DNA from: Blastococcus sp.
Lineage (GTDB): Bacteria; Actinomycetota; Actinomycetes; Mycobacteriales; Geodermatophilaceae
Length of the DNA stretch: 64,000 bases
Direction: 5' to 3'
NCBI GenBank assembly: GCA_025965695.1
Contig: JAOPWM010000052.1
Span: 21,153 to 85,152, forward strand
In this document: positions 8,573 to 17,016 of the stretch, in pieces
Layout: each line of letters opens with the position of its first letter
Position numbering within the stretch: position 1 is the stretch's first letter
The notes under the pieces: generated by a model
Seen by the model: the letters and a program-made list of their open reading frames with translations, nothing else
Database searches by the model: none
What the model was told of the DNA's origin: nothing
Translations under genes and position numbers: made by a program

Positions 8573-10129
8573 TCAACGGACGCGCCGGTCCTGACCCACC
8601 CAGTAGGGCTCCCTCAACGCACGCCGGAAGACCTTCCCGACCGCCGTCTTGGGGATCTCCTCGATGATGTCGAGCGAGAGCGGCTTCTTGTAAGAAGCAA
8701 GCCCGGCGTCGCGGCAGTGCTGCTGGAGCTCGTCCAGCGTGAGCGTCGCGCCCGGCCGCAGTGAGACGCAGGCCTTGACCGCCTCTCCCCATTTCTCGTG
8801 GGGGATGCCGATGACGGCCACCTCGTTGACGGCCGGATGCGCCGCGATGACGTCCTCGACCTCGCGCGGGTAGACGTTGAGGCCACCGCTGATCAGCATG
8901 TCGTTCTTGCGGTCGACGATGGTGATGTAACCCTCCTCGTCACTCGTCGCGAGGTCACCCATCCGGAACCAGCCGTCGACGTATACGGCGGCTGTTGCCT
9001 CGGGCTGTTCCCAGTACTCCTGGGACACCGCATCTCCCCGGACCCAGAGCTCCCCCATGTCGCCCTGGGCCACCTCCTTGCCGTCGTCGTCCGCGATCTT
9101 CACATCGAAGAAGGGGTTAGGACGGCCGCAGGAGCTCAGCCGCTCGGGACGGTTGCGCAGGGCCTCCACGTGCTCCTCCGGAGACAGGATCGTGTTGTAG
9201 ATCGTCCCGCTCTCGGTGGACCCGTACCCCTGCAGGAAGATCGGGCCGAAGACATCGATGGCCCTGTGGAGTGCCGCCGGCGCGATCGGCGACCCGGAAT
9301 AGTAGATGCGGCGCAGGCTGCTCAGGTCATGGGACGCCGCACCAGGGTGGCTCGCCAGTGCGTTGATGATCGCCGGCGCAAGAATGGTGTGGGTGATGCG
9401 CTCCTGCTCCACGACGTCGAAGAACTTGTCGGCGTCGAACGACGGCATCATGACCGACCTCGCCCCGCGGTACAGCGCGGGAGCCGTCAGGATGCCGGAC
9501 TGGTGCGAGAGCGGACCCACGTGGACCAGCGCCGAATCCGGCCCCATGTCGCCCATGATGGTGGCGAGGATGTTCCGGTAGATGTTGACCCAGTTGCGGT
9601 GGGTGTAGATGGCCCCTTTGTAGCGCCCCGTCGTTCCCGACGTGTGGAACACCAGGTACGGCGTCTCGTCCGGGAGCGCCTGCGGCTCCAGGGGCGTGGC
9701 CGCCGCCAGGAGCTGTTCGTAGTCGCCGCTGTCCCGCAGGCCGACGACGCGCGTGGGGGGCGCCGCGCCGCTGTCGACGAGTTGCTGCACCAGCGCCGTG
9801 AACTCGGGTCCGGTGATGACCACCTTGGGCCGGACGTCGTTGAGGACCCAGGCGAACTCCCGCGCCGAGTCGCGATTGTTGAGGCGCCCCCGCATGGCAC
9901 CGGTCATGGAGGCCGCGTTGTCGACCTCCACCCACTCGCTGCAGTTGCTCATCAGCGCGACGACCCGGTCGCCGGGTTCCACACCGAGCTCGACGAGGGC
10001 GCCCGCGAGCAGCTTGCTGCGCTCCCACATCTCCGTGAAGGACGATCTGCCGCGATCGTCGACCAGCGCCGTGCGATCACCGAACCGTCGCACAGCTGAG
10101 TGAACGAAGTCGTGGACCAAGACAGCCAC
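8573..10129 (-). CDS. Acyl-CoA synthetase (AMP-forming, FadD-like)
   Basis: 518-aa adenylate-forming ligase that activates a carboxylic acid to its CoA thioester. Visible motifs: YLVFHTSGTTGRYKGAIYTH (P-loop A3), QGYGSTESG (A5), the GWFRMGDLATSDEEGYITIVDR part (A7/A8), and the C-terminal PKTAVGKVFRRAL lysine motif (A10). The GTG at 10129 is chosen because TTGGAGGCAC precedes it; an upstream ATG at 10189 overlaps the -10 box. Its promoter carries motifs shared with the 1952/2062 divergent promoter, so it probably supplies the acyl-CoA used by that operon. Confidence 0.92.
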   Translation of the reverse strand: MAVLVHDFVHSAVRRFGDRTALVDDRGRSSFTEMWERSKLLAGALVELGVEPGDRVVALMSNCSEWVEVDNAASMTGAMRGRLNNRDSAREFAWVLNDVRPKVVITGPEFTALVQQLVDSGAAPPTRVVGLRDSGDYEQLLAAATPLEPQALPDETPYLVFHTSGTTGRYKGAIYTHRNWVNIYRNILATIMGDMGPDSALVHVGPLSHQSGILTAPALYRGARSVMMPSFDADKFFDVVEQERITHTILAPAIINALASHPGAASHDLSSLRRIYYSGSPIAPAALHRAIDVFGPIFLQGYGSTESGTIYNTILSPEEHVEALRNRPERLSSCGRPNPFFDVKIADDDGKEVAQGDMGELWVRGDAVSQEYWEQPEATAAVYVDGWFRMGDLATSDEEGYITIVDRKNDMLISGGLNVYPREVEDVIAAHPAVNEVAVIGIPHEKWGEAVKACVSLRPGATLTLDELQQHCRDAGLASYKKPLSLDIIEEIPKTAVGKVFRRALREPYWVGQDRRVR

Positions 10130-10188
10130 ACGTGCCTCCAAGAGGTCAGGTCGCCGACCGGAGAGGCCTCGCGGTGACGTAGATCGCA

Positions 10189-10218
10189 CGCTAGGTCCGG
10201 ACGTGAGTCGGTGTCAAC
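10189..10218 (-). promoter_or_regulatory. Predicted promoter of the acyl-CoA synthetase gene
   Basis: On the minus strand, TTGACA (10218-10213) is followed by TAGCGT (10194-10189) with an 18-base spacer, or by CTAGCG with 17. The -35 box overlaps the motif at 10215-10228. Confidence 0.5.
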
Positions 10219-10228
10219 TGGCTGGTTG
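10215..10228 (+). promoter_or_regulatory. Putative operator copy overlapping the -35 box
   Basis: CAACTGGCTGGTTG matches the core CAACCGGCGGGTAG at 2001-2014 in 11 of 14 positions. It overlaps the synthetase -35 hexamer in the same way that site 2001-2014 overlaps the thiolase -35. Confidence 0.4.
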
Positions 10229-10250
10229 GGTTTCTTCGTAACGGTAATTT

Positions 10251-10266
10251 TTCTACTGGCGGGTTG
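10251..10266 (+). promoter_or_regulatory. Putative operator copy upstream of the synthetase promoter
   Basis: TTCTACTGGCGGGTTG is the best match (13/16) to the motif at 2001-2016. It lies about 35 bases upstream of the -35 box, suggesting two regulator sites in this promoter. Confidence 0.45.
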
Positions 10267-10729
10267 GATGCTGCGCGTCGTCCCGCACCCGCCTTCACCA
10301 GCACGCTCATCCGCTTTCCTCTCGCGGCGCGGGCGCACTTGAAGCCGTCAGGCCCCGGCAGACCGGCGCGACGTCGTGGGACCACTCGAGCGGGATGGGG
10401 CGAGCCGCCGACCGCCAAGCACCCACCTCCGCCCGGACGGCGGCTGGCAGGGGCGCTCGGGGTCCGCCCGATACCAGGCGGCCCCTGGACCTCGATGGGC
10501 ACCGGCGTTCGGATCTGAGCCCGGATACGCGAGCCCACAGCCGCTGCGCACCGCCTCCACCTCGGACAGCCCGGCCCGACCAGTGACGCGAGCTTGCGGG
10601 GCGCCGGGCCTCTGCCCTCCCGCTCGAGCGCGGTGCCTCGCGGAACCACGAAAAGGACGTCCATTCCCGCAGCCACGGGAGCCGAAAGAGCGAAGAATGG
10701 CCACCCTCCCCTCCTCATCGGAGCTCACC

Positions 10730-11533
10730 ATGCCACTGCGACTGCACCTCCCCCACCGCACGACGGCCGGCTCCGCTCCCTCCGAAGAACGGCCAGGCCT
10801 CGGGGCCCGCGTCTACACCGTCCAGCGCGCCGGCGCCGTCATCGTGGCGCTGTTCCTGCTGGTCTTCGCCGGGCTCGGCTTCGCGAGCGGCCAGCACTTC
10901 CTCTCGACCCGGGGTCAACCGGTCCTGGGGATGTCCTCCAACGGCCTGCTGTCGACCATCTCCGTGGTCGTCGCGCTCGTGCTCCTCGCCGCCGCCGCGC
11001 GCAGTGCACGCACCGCATCGACGGTCATGATCGTCCTGGGCCCGCTGTTCCTGCTCTCCGCGTTCGTCAACTCGATCGTGCTGGAGACCCGCCTCAATGT
11101 GCTGGCGTTCCAGCTCAGCAACGTGGTCTTCTCCGTCGTGGTCGGGCTGCTCATGCTGCTGCTCGGTGCCTACGGCCGGGTCGGTGGTCACCTCCCGCCG
11201 GACAGTCCGTACGCCCATCCGGCGACCGCCGAAGCGGACTACGTCGACGAACGCCCCAGCACGCCGGAGGAGTTCGCCGCCGAGGTGGCGATGCGCGAGG
11301 CCGAGATCGCCGTCGTCCAGCACACTGCCACTCCGGACCAGATCCTCCGGGTCCAGGCGATGGCGCAGATGCACACCCAGGCGGATCGACGGCGGGTGTG
11401 GATGGAGTTGGACGCGGCGGATGAGGAGAGAGCTCGCCGAGCCGCGACCTCGCCGGGCCAAGGTGCCCCCGTCCCCCACCCGCGTCCTGGCGGGCACCTG
11501 CCCTGGCACCGGGTAGGCCCACGCCGCAGCTGA
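10730..11533 (+). CDS. DUF4383-type integral membrane protein
   Basis: 267-aa protein with about four predicted membrane helices in residues ~30-155 (for example VIVALFLLVFAGLGFA, ISVVVALVLLAAAA, MIVLGPLFLLSAFV, VVFSVVVGLLMLLLGAYGRV), followed by a charged cytosolic tail rich in Glu/Ala with repeated Met-Arg helices. The helix layout and the Gly-rich loop fit the actinobacterial DUF4383 family, whose function is unknown. I chose the ATG at 10730 because CGGAG lies 7-8 bases upstream; an ATG at 10697 adds 11 residues and cannot be excluded. It stands alone between gaps. Confidence 0.72.
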   Translation: MPLRLHLPHRTTAGSAPSEERPGLGARVYTVQRAGAVIVALFLLVFAGLGFASGQHFLSTRGQPVLGMSSNGLLSTISVVVALVLLAAAARSARTASTVMIVLGPLFLLSAFVNSIVLETRLNVLAFQLSNVVFSVVVGLLMLLLGAYGRVGGHLPPDSPYAHPATAEADYVDERPSTPEEFAAEVAMREAEIAVVQHTATPDQILRVQAMAQMHTQADRRRVWMELDAADEERARRAATSPGQGAPVPHPRPGGHLPWHRVGPRRS

Positions 11534-11608
11534 CGACGCCGCCCCGGTGCTGATCAGCCGTGACCCACGGCGCGCGTGCGCCCTGCCCCGCCCGGGGAGG
11601 CCATCGGC

Positions 11609-12373
11609 ATGGAAGCCACCTATCCCGACCTGCGGCACAAAACCGTGCTCGTCACCGGCGGCTCGCGCGGCATCGGCGCCCACACCGCCCGGGCCTTCGC
11701 CGCCCAGGGTGCGAAGGTCTGCATCGTCGGCCGCGACCGCGACGCCCTGGACGGGGTCGTTTCCGACATCACCTCGGGCGGCGCCACCGCGATCGCCGTC
11801 GCCGCCGATGTCACCGACGCCGCCGCCCTTGCCCGCGTCCGCGAGCAGACCGAGACCCGGCTCGGTCCGGTCGACGTGCTCGCTGTCTTCGCCGGCGGCC
11901 AGGGCGCGCCGGTCCCTACGCCGGAGCTGACCGAGCAGCACTGGCGGCAGGTCCTCGACTCCGAGTTGACCTCGGCGTTCCTCACCATCCAGGCGTTCCT
12001 GCCCGGGATGCTCGAGCGCGGCGCCGGGGCGATCCTGACCATGTCGTCGTCGGCCGGCCGCCAACCCAGCCAGGCCAATCTGGCCTACGGCGTCGCCAAG
12101 GCCGGCCTGGTGATGCTCACCCGCCACCTGGCCACCGAGGTAGGCCCGCGCGGCGTGCGGGTCAACGCAATCGCGCCGTCGTCCATCCGCACCGAGAAGG
12201 TCGCCACGCACATGCCCGCTGCGGTACAGGAGCAGGTTGCGGCGATGCACCCGCTGCGCCGGCTCGGCGCGCCCGACGACGTCGCCCAGGTGGCCCTCTT
12301 CCTCGCGTCCGACGCCGCCTCCTGGCTCACGGGCCTCACCATCGACGTCGCGGGCGGCCGGGTCGCCGGGTGA
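11609..12373 (+). CDS. Short-chain dehydrogenase/reductase
   Basis: 254-aa classical SDR. TGGSRGIG (cofactor loop), AGG in place of NNAG near residue 90, catalytic Ser in MSSSAGR and YGVAK for the Tyr-Lys pair, and a C-terminal IDVAGGRVAG end. The AGG variant of the NNAG motif is seen in some oxidoreductases of secondary metabolism. The ATG at 11609 follows GGGGAGG at good spacing; an upstream GTG at 11576 lacks a ribosome site. Substrate unknown. Confidence 0.85.
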   Translation: MEATYPDLRHKTVLVTGGSRGIGAHTARAFAAQGAKVCIVGRDRDALDGVVSDITSGGATAIAVAADVTDAAALARVREQTETRLGPVDVLAVFAGGQGAPVPTPELTEQHWRQVLDSELTSAFLTIQAFLPGMLERGAGAILTMSSSAGRQPSQANLAYGVAKAGLVMLTRHLATEVGPRGVRVNAIAPSSIRTEKVATHMPAAVQEQVAAMHPLRRLGAPDDVAQVALFLASDAASWLTGLTIDVAGGRVAG

Positions 12374-12389
12374 GCCCTTTCGCGACCGG

Positions 12390-12436
12390 CCCGCTCCACC
12401 GGCCCGATCCCCTCTGCGTGAGGACCCTGGAGCGGG
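12390..12436 (+). terminator. Possible terminator hairpin after the SDR gene
   Basis: Arms 12390-12398 (CCCGCTCCA) and 12428-12436 (TGGAGCGGG) are complementary, with a long 29-base loop and further outer GCGA/TCGC pairing. Weak because of the loop length. Confidence 0.3.
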
Positions 12437-12540
12437 TCGCTGCATGACGCGGGGACTGCCGACTCCTGGGCGACATGTCGTCATGTCGCCCCGCGGACGG
12501 CCGCTGGGTAGCCTTCACGAGGCTGGGCCGTCGCGGTTCG

Positions 12541-12580
12541 TCGGAGCCTTGTTTCGGAGCCTTGTTTTCGAGCCTTGTTC
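12541..12580 (+). repeat. Three imperfect 13-14 bp tandem repeats
   Basis: Three consecutive units with core GAGCCTTGTT occur at 12541-12554, 12555-12568 and 12569-12580, just upstream of the CoA-transferase ribosome site. They could bind a regulator or result from slippage. Confidence 0.6.
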
Positions 12581-12614
12581 CGGCAGCCGCATCCCTCGAA
12601 GCAGGTGATGTGCC

Positions 12615-14138
12615 ATGCCAAGAAGCGGACGCATCCGCTACCCCGCGCTGGCTCGGAAGGTCGTCCCCGCCGATGTGGCTGCGGCGATGATCGGTCCGGG
12701 CGCCACCGTCGGGATGAGCGGGTTCACCGGCGCGGGCTATCCCAAAGAGGTCCCACTCGCTCTCGCGAAACGAATCGCCGAAGCCAACGCATCCGGCGCT
12801 CGTTTCAGGATCAACGTCTGGACCGGCGCGTCCACCGCCCCGGAACTGGACGGAGCCCTCGCGGCAGCCGACGGGATCGAACTGCGGCTGCCGTACCAGT
12901 CCGACCCGGTCAGCCGCGAGAAGATCAACAGCGGCCACATGGAGTACATCGACGTCCACCTGTCGCACGTCGCGCAGATGGTGTGGGAAGGCTTTCTCGG
13001 GCATCTCGACGTCGCCCTGATCGAGGTCAGCGGGATCACCGCGGACGGACGCCTCATCCCCTCGTCCTCGGTCGGCAACAACAAGACCTGGATCGACCGG
13101 GCCGACGCGGTGATCCTCGAGGTCAACTCCTGGCAGAGCCCCTACCTCGACGGGATGCACGACATCTACTACGGCACCGCGTTGCCACCGAACCGCGTGC
13201 CGATCCAGCTGGTCCGGCCTGGTGACCGGATCGGCGAGCCGTATCTGCGCTGCCCGCCGGAGAAGGTCATCGCAGTGGTGGAGACCGACGCGCCCGATCG
13301 CAACAGCGCCTTCACCCCACCCGACGAGGCCTCACGGCAGATCGCCGGGCATCTCATCGAGTTCCTCGAGCACGAGGTCGCCCGGGGACGGCTGCCGGCC
13401 GAGCTGCTCCCGGTCCAGTCGGGAGTGGGCAACGTGGCGAATGCGGCGCTCGCGGAGTTGGCGCAGTCGCGGTTCGAGAACCTCACCGCCTACACCGAGG
13501 TCATCCAGGACGGCATGCTCGGCCTGCTCAAGTCGGGGACGCTGTCGGTGGCGTCCGCGACCGCCTTCTCCCTGAGCCCCGACGCGGTCGCCGAGTTCAA
13601 CGACAACGCGCGGGACTATCGGGACCGGATCGTGCTCCGCCCGCAGGAGATCAGCAATCATCCCGAACTCGTGCGGCGGCTGGGCGTGCTGGCCATGAAC
13701 GGGGTGATCGAGGCCGACATCTACGGCAACGTCAATTCCACGCACCTCATGGGCAGCCGGATCCAGAACGGCATCGGTGGGTCGGGCGACTTCGCGCGCA
13801 ACGCCTACATATCGTTCTTCGTCACACCCTCGACGGCGAAGGGGGGCGCCATCTCCAGCATCGTGCCCATGGTCTCGCACGTGGACCACACCGAGCACGA
13901 CGTCAACGTGATCGTCACCGAGCAGGGGCTCGCCGATCTGCGCGGGCTGGCGCCGCGCCGCCGGGCCCGCCTGCTGATCGACAACTGCGCGCATCCGGAC
14001 TACCGGCCCCTGCTCGAGGACTACTTCGACCGGGCGCTCAGCGGTGCCTTCGGCCGGCACACTCCCCATCTGCTCGAAGAGTCGCTGAGCTGGCACGCGC
14101 GGTACGTGCAGACGGGAAGCATGATGCCGCAGCGCTGA
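12615..14138 (+). CDS. Acetyl-CoA hydrolase / succinyl-CoA:acetate CoA-transferase
   Basis: 507-aa class I CoA-transferase of the AarC/Cat1/Ach1 family, which moves CoA between acetate and succinate (or hydrolyses acetyl-CoA). Visible: GMSGFTGAGYPKEVP near residue 35, SSSVGNNKTW at ~155-164, the catalytic Glu295 in TEVIQDGMLGLL, and the conserved GIGGSGDFARNAY block at ~390-402. Full length with a normal C-terminus. The ATG has CAGGTGATGTGCC upstream. It probably connects acyl-CoA breakdown to the TCA cycle. Confidence 0.92.
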   Translation: MPRSGRIRYPALARKVVPADVAAAMIGPGATVGMSGFTGAGYPKEVPLALAKRIAEANASGARFRINVWTGASTAPELDGALAAADGIELRLPYQSDPVSREKINSGHMEYIDVHLSHVAQMVWEGFLGHLDVALIEVSGITADGRLIPSSSVGNNKTWIDRADAVILEVNSWQSPYLDGMHDIYYGTALPPNRVPIQLVRPGDRIGEPYLRCPPEKVIAVVETDAPDRNSAFTPPDEASRQIAGHLIEFLEHEVARGRLPAELLPVQSGVGNVANAALAELAQSRFENLTAYTEVIQDGMLGLLKSGTLSVASATAFSLSPDAVAEFNDNARDYRDRIVLRPQEISNHPELVRRLGVLAMNGVIEADIYGNVNSTHLMGSRIQNGIGGSGDFARNAYISFFVTPSTAKGGAISSIVPMVSHVDHTEHDVNVIVTEQGLADLRGLAPRRRARLLIDNCAHPDYRPLLEDYFDRALSGAFGRHTPHLLEESLSWHARYVQTGSMMPQR

Positions 14139-14149
14139 CCCTCAGCTCT

Positions 14150-14403
14150 GCCCTCCGATGCGTCAGCTGCAGGTCCGCGGGATCGCTGAAGTACGGGGCG
14201 CTCTGCGGGGTGCCGGCGGAACCGAGCGTCATCGGGCGAGAGGTCGCGACGCACCAGCCGAGGGCGGTCTCCGGCAGCCGGTCGCCGCCGCTCAGCACGG
14301 CCTCGCGTGTGGCATCGCCGCCCACCCGCGTGTCGTTCGGCACGTGGGAGACGGTCGACCGGCTGACCGCGGCGAGCCGCGCCTCATCCGTCTCGCCGGA
14401 CAT
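14150..14403 (-). pseudogene. Remnant of a LacI-family regulator (DNA-binding end only)
   Basis: Translating leftward from the ATG at 14403 gives ...LAAVSRSTVSHVPNDTRV, then GDATREAVL and CVATSRPMTLG, ending near APYFSDP. These line up in order with the LacI helix-turn-helix (GVSRSTVSHVLN), hinge helix and start of the ligand domain, but spacing residues are missing, the Leu of the hinge is Pro, and the frame runs into the end of the CoA-transferase gene with no ligand-binding domain. It faces away from the sugar ABC operon at 14821, where a LacI repressor is usual, so it looks like that operon's decayed regulator. Confidence 0.5.
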
Positions 14404-14820
14404 GGCGCCCCTCGTGTCGAGCGCATGACAGCAGCCTGACGACCGGTCACGGAAGGTCTTGCGCGTGCCCTTACCGGCCTTTACGGTTCCGCCCACACCG
14501 GCTGGTCAGGCGGGTGGTCCAACCGCGCATGAGGTCGGGCGGTCGTTGATGCGCACTCCACTTCCCGGCCTCGCCGAGCGGCTCCATCCGGCCGCGACGT
14601 GCACCGGTCCGGCCCCGTGACGGGGCGACGGCCAGCAGCTGCCGGCCGGTTCCTCCCACCACGACGGCTCGCCGTCGCGGTGGTCATCGTGCGTCCTGAG
14701 ACGGCCGCGCCTCTCGCACCACCGCGGCAGACGGGCGACGCGCCCCCACTGTCCAGCGAACTCCCACCCAGCAGACCGAGGCACCCGTCGTCCACGGGGG
14801 CTCGACAGGAGGACCCAATC
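14404..14820. other. 417-base intergenic region before the sugar ABC operon
   Basis: No gene is convincing here. It should hold the ABC operon promoter, but I could not single out a clear -35/-10 pair. The last 20 bases contain a strong AGGAGG ribosome site (GACAGGAGGACCC) for the lipoprotein gene. Confidence 0.5.
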
Positions 14821-15870
14821 ATGCGTTCCACGTCCCGCACCCCCCGCGCGGTCACCTTCGCCGTGACCGCACTCACCCTGTCCGCCCTGATCGCCGGTTG
14901 CACCAGCACCAAGAGCGGCGGCAGCGACAGCGGGGGCGGTGGCAGCAGCGGCACCGTCAAGATCGGGTTGATCACGAAGACCGACTCGAACCCCTACTTC
15001 ATCTCGATGCGCGATGCCGCGCAGGCCGAGGCGCAGAAGATGGGCGCCGAGCTGACCGCTGCAGCCGGGACCGCCGACGGCGACAACGACAGCCAGGTCA
15101 CGGCGGTGCAGAACATGATCGCCTCCGGCGTGAAGGCCATCCTGATCACGCCGAACGACTCCAAGGCCATCGTCCCGACTCTGCTGCAGGCGCAGCAGAA
15201 GGGCGTCTTCGTCGCCGCCCTGGACACCCAGACCGACGGCAACAAGGGCGTGGACGCCACGTGGGCCACCGACAACACAAAGGCCGGCGAGCAGCAGGGC
15301 GCCTACGTCAAGGCCGCGCTCGGCTCCACTACGCCGGTGCTCGCCATGCTCGACCTGCAGCCCGGCGTCTCGGTCGGTGACCAGCGGCACAGCGGCTTCC
15401 TCTCCGGCATGGGCCTGACCGACAGCAGCCCGCAGATCGCCGGGAAGGAGAACACCAGCGGCGACCAGGGCAAGGGCCAGACGGCCATGGAGAACCTGCT
15501 GCAGAAGGACCCGAACATCAACTCCGTCTACACGATCAACGAGCCGGCCGCGATCGGCGCCGCCACCGCCCTGAAGAACGCCGGCAAGACCGACTCTGTG
15601 ATCGTCGGCTCCATCGACGGCGGTTGCGCAGGCGTCACGGCCGTCAAAAACGGCCAGATCGCGGCCACGGTCATGCAGTTCCCGGCGAAGATGGCCGTCG
15701 CGGGCGTGGACGCCGCGGTCGCTTTCGCGAAGGACGGCAGCAAGCCCACCGTCCCCACCACCGGCTACATCGACACCGGTGTGCAGCTGATCACCGACAA
15801 GCCGCTCGGTGGCCTCGACTCCAAGGACACCACCTGGGGCCTGCAGAACTGCTGGGGCGGCAAGTCCTGA
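14821..15870 (+). CDS. Sugar ABC transporter substrate-binding lipoprotein
   Basis: 349-aa periplasmic-binding-protein-like receptor of the ribose/fructose (RbsB/FrcB) type. The N-terminus has a basic start, a hydrophobic stretch and a lipobox LIAGC with Cys27 as the lipidated residue, followed by a Ser/Gly-rich linker. The mature domain begins VKIGLITKTDSNPYFISM, typical of sugar-binding proteins. It is the first gene of a complete transporter operon; a hairpin just 3' of it probably keeps its transcript more abundant than the membrane genes. Homologues take up fructose, ribose or xylose; the actual sugar cannot be told. Confidence 0.92.
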   Translation: MRSTSRTPRAVTFAVTALTLSALIAGCTSTKSGGSDSGGGGSSGTVKIGLITKTDSNPYFISMRDAAQAEAQKMGAELTAAAGTADGDNDSQVTAVQNMIASGVKAILITPNDSKAIVPTLLQAQQKGVFVAALDTQTDGNKGVDATWATDNTKAGEQQGAYVKAALGSTTPVLAMLDLQPGVSVGDQRHSGFLSGMGLTDSSPQIAGKENTSGDQGKGQTAMENLLQKDPNINSVYTINEPAAIGAATALKNAGKTDSVIVGSIDGGCAGVTAVKNGQIAATVMQFPAKMAVAGVDAAVAFAKDGSKPTVPTTGYIDTGVQLITDKPLGGLDSKDTTWGLQNCWGGKS

Positions 15871-15876
15871 TCATGA

Positions 15877-15918
15877 CGGGCTGGTCGTGTCGGCGCCTGC
15901 GCCGGCGCGACCAGCCCG
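15877..15918 (+). terminator. Intercistronic hairpin between receptor and permease genes
   Basis: A perfect 11-bp stem (15877-15887 with 15908-15918) encloses a smaller GC-rich stem. It lies 7 bases after the receptor stop and about 70 bases before the permease start. Such hairpins protect or partially terminate the receptor mRNA. Confidence 0.6.
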
Positions 15919-15990
15919 GCGAACCGGCGTGGTCCAGGACGTCGCCGGTCCGCACCTCACCAGCGCTCGGCGACAGGAAAGGCGCCCGAC

Positions 15991-17016
15991 ATGACCGGCT
16001 CGCTCCAGGCCGCGGAAGAAGAGGCTCCCGCGGCTCCAGACACCTCCGGCACACGTGCCGCCACGATCACGGACCGGATCTTCCGCAACCCCGTCCTCGG
16101 ACCGTTGGGCGCGCTGATCGTCCTGATCATCGCCTTCTCGATCCTCACCCAGAACTTCCTGAGCGTGGACAACACCTCGCTCATCCTTCAGCAGTCCGTG
16201 GTCGTCGGGACCCTCGCCCTGGGCCAGACGATCATCATCCTGACCGGCGGCATCGACCTGGCCAACGGGGCGATCATGGTGCTGGCGTCCCTTGTCATCG
16301 CCAAGCTGGCCGCGGGCGGCGTGGGTCAGCAGTGGCCGGCCATGTTCGTCGGCCTGCTCCTGTGCGCACTCCTCGGGGCGATCTCCGGGTTGCTCGTCTC
16401 CCGGTTGGGCCTGCCCCCGTTCATCGTCACCCTGGGGTTGCTGACGATCCTGCAGGCGACGTCGCGGCTGTACACCAAGCAGACACTGCTCGTCGACGAA
16501 GGCCCGCTGACGTTCCTGTCCAAGGGCGGGTACCTGTTCGGGCAGTTCCAGATCACCATCGGCGTCGTGGTCGTCCTGCTCAGCGTGGCGGTCCTGCACT
16601 TCTCCCTCACTCGAACGTCCTGGGGGCGGCACGTCTACGCCGTCGGCAACAACGACCTGGCCGCCAAGCGCACCGGCATCAACGTCCGGCGCGTCCTGCT
16701 CTCGGTGTACGTGCTTGCCGGCCTGCTGTACGCATTGGCGGCCCTGCAGGCCTTCGGCCGTAGTCCCGCCACCTCGCCGAACGCGTTCCCGACCGCGAAC
16801 CTCGACACCATCACCGCCGTCGTCATCGGCGGCACCAGCCTGTTCGGTGGCCGCGGCACGGTCCTGGGGAGCTACCTGGGTGCGCTGATCGTCCTGGTCC
16901 TGCAGTCCGGTCTCACCCAGGCGGGCATCGACCCGCTGTACCAGAACATCGTCACCGGCGTGCTCGTCATCGCCGCCGTCGCCCTCGACGCCATCACCCG
17001 GAGGAAGGCCCGATGA
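15991..17016 (+). CDS. Sugar ABC transporter permease (RbsC/FrcC-like)
   Basis: 341-aa inner-membrane permease with about ten predicted helices. The GGIDLANGAIMVLASLV motif near residue 90 is the hallmark of the BPD_transp_2 ribose/fructose permease family, and VVIGGTSLFGGRGTVLGS near residue 275 is the conserved cytoplasmic loop contacting the ATPase. Its stop overlaps the ATPase start by 4 bases (ATGA). Length and topology look intact. Confidence 0.92.
   Translation: MTGSLQAAEEEAPAAPDTSGTRAATITDRIFRNPVLGPLGALIVLIIAFSILTQNFLSVDNTSLILQQSVVVGTLALGQTIIILTGGIDLANGAIMVLASLVIAKLAAGGVGQQWPAMFVGLLLCALLGAISGLLVSRLGLPPFIVTLGLLTILQATSRLYTKQTLLVDEGPLTFLSKGGYLFGQFQITIGVVVVLLSVAVLHFSLTRTSWGRHVYAVGNNDLAAKRTGINVRRVLLSVYVLAGLLYALAALQAFGRSPATSPNAFPTANLDTITAVVIGGTSLFGGRGTVLGSYLGALIVLVLQSGLTQAGIDPLYQNIVTGVLVIAAVALDAITRRKAR

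Larger units (their letters stand above)
10130..10729. other. 600-base intergenic region
   Basis: Between the divergent acyl-CoA synthetase and DUF4383 genes. The left ~140 bases hold the synthetase promoter, two motif copies and a short AT-richer patch (around 10230-10255) that stands out from the GC-rich background. The remaining ~450 bases have no convincing gene; open frames there look like shadows. Confidence 0.6.

Noticed and set aside
11560..12447. Long Arg-rich plus-strand frame overlapping the SDR at 11609
   Set aside because: Arg/Pro/Gly-rich shadow; the SDR frame has all family motifs.
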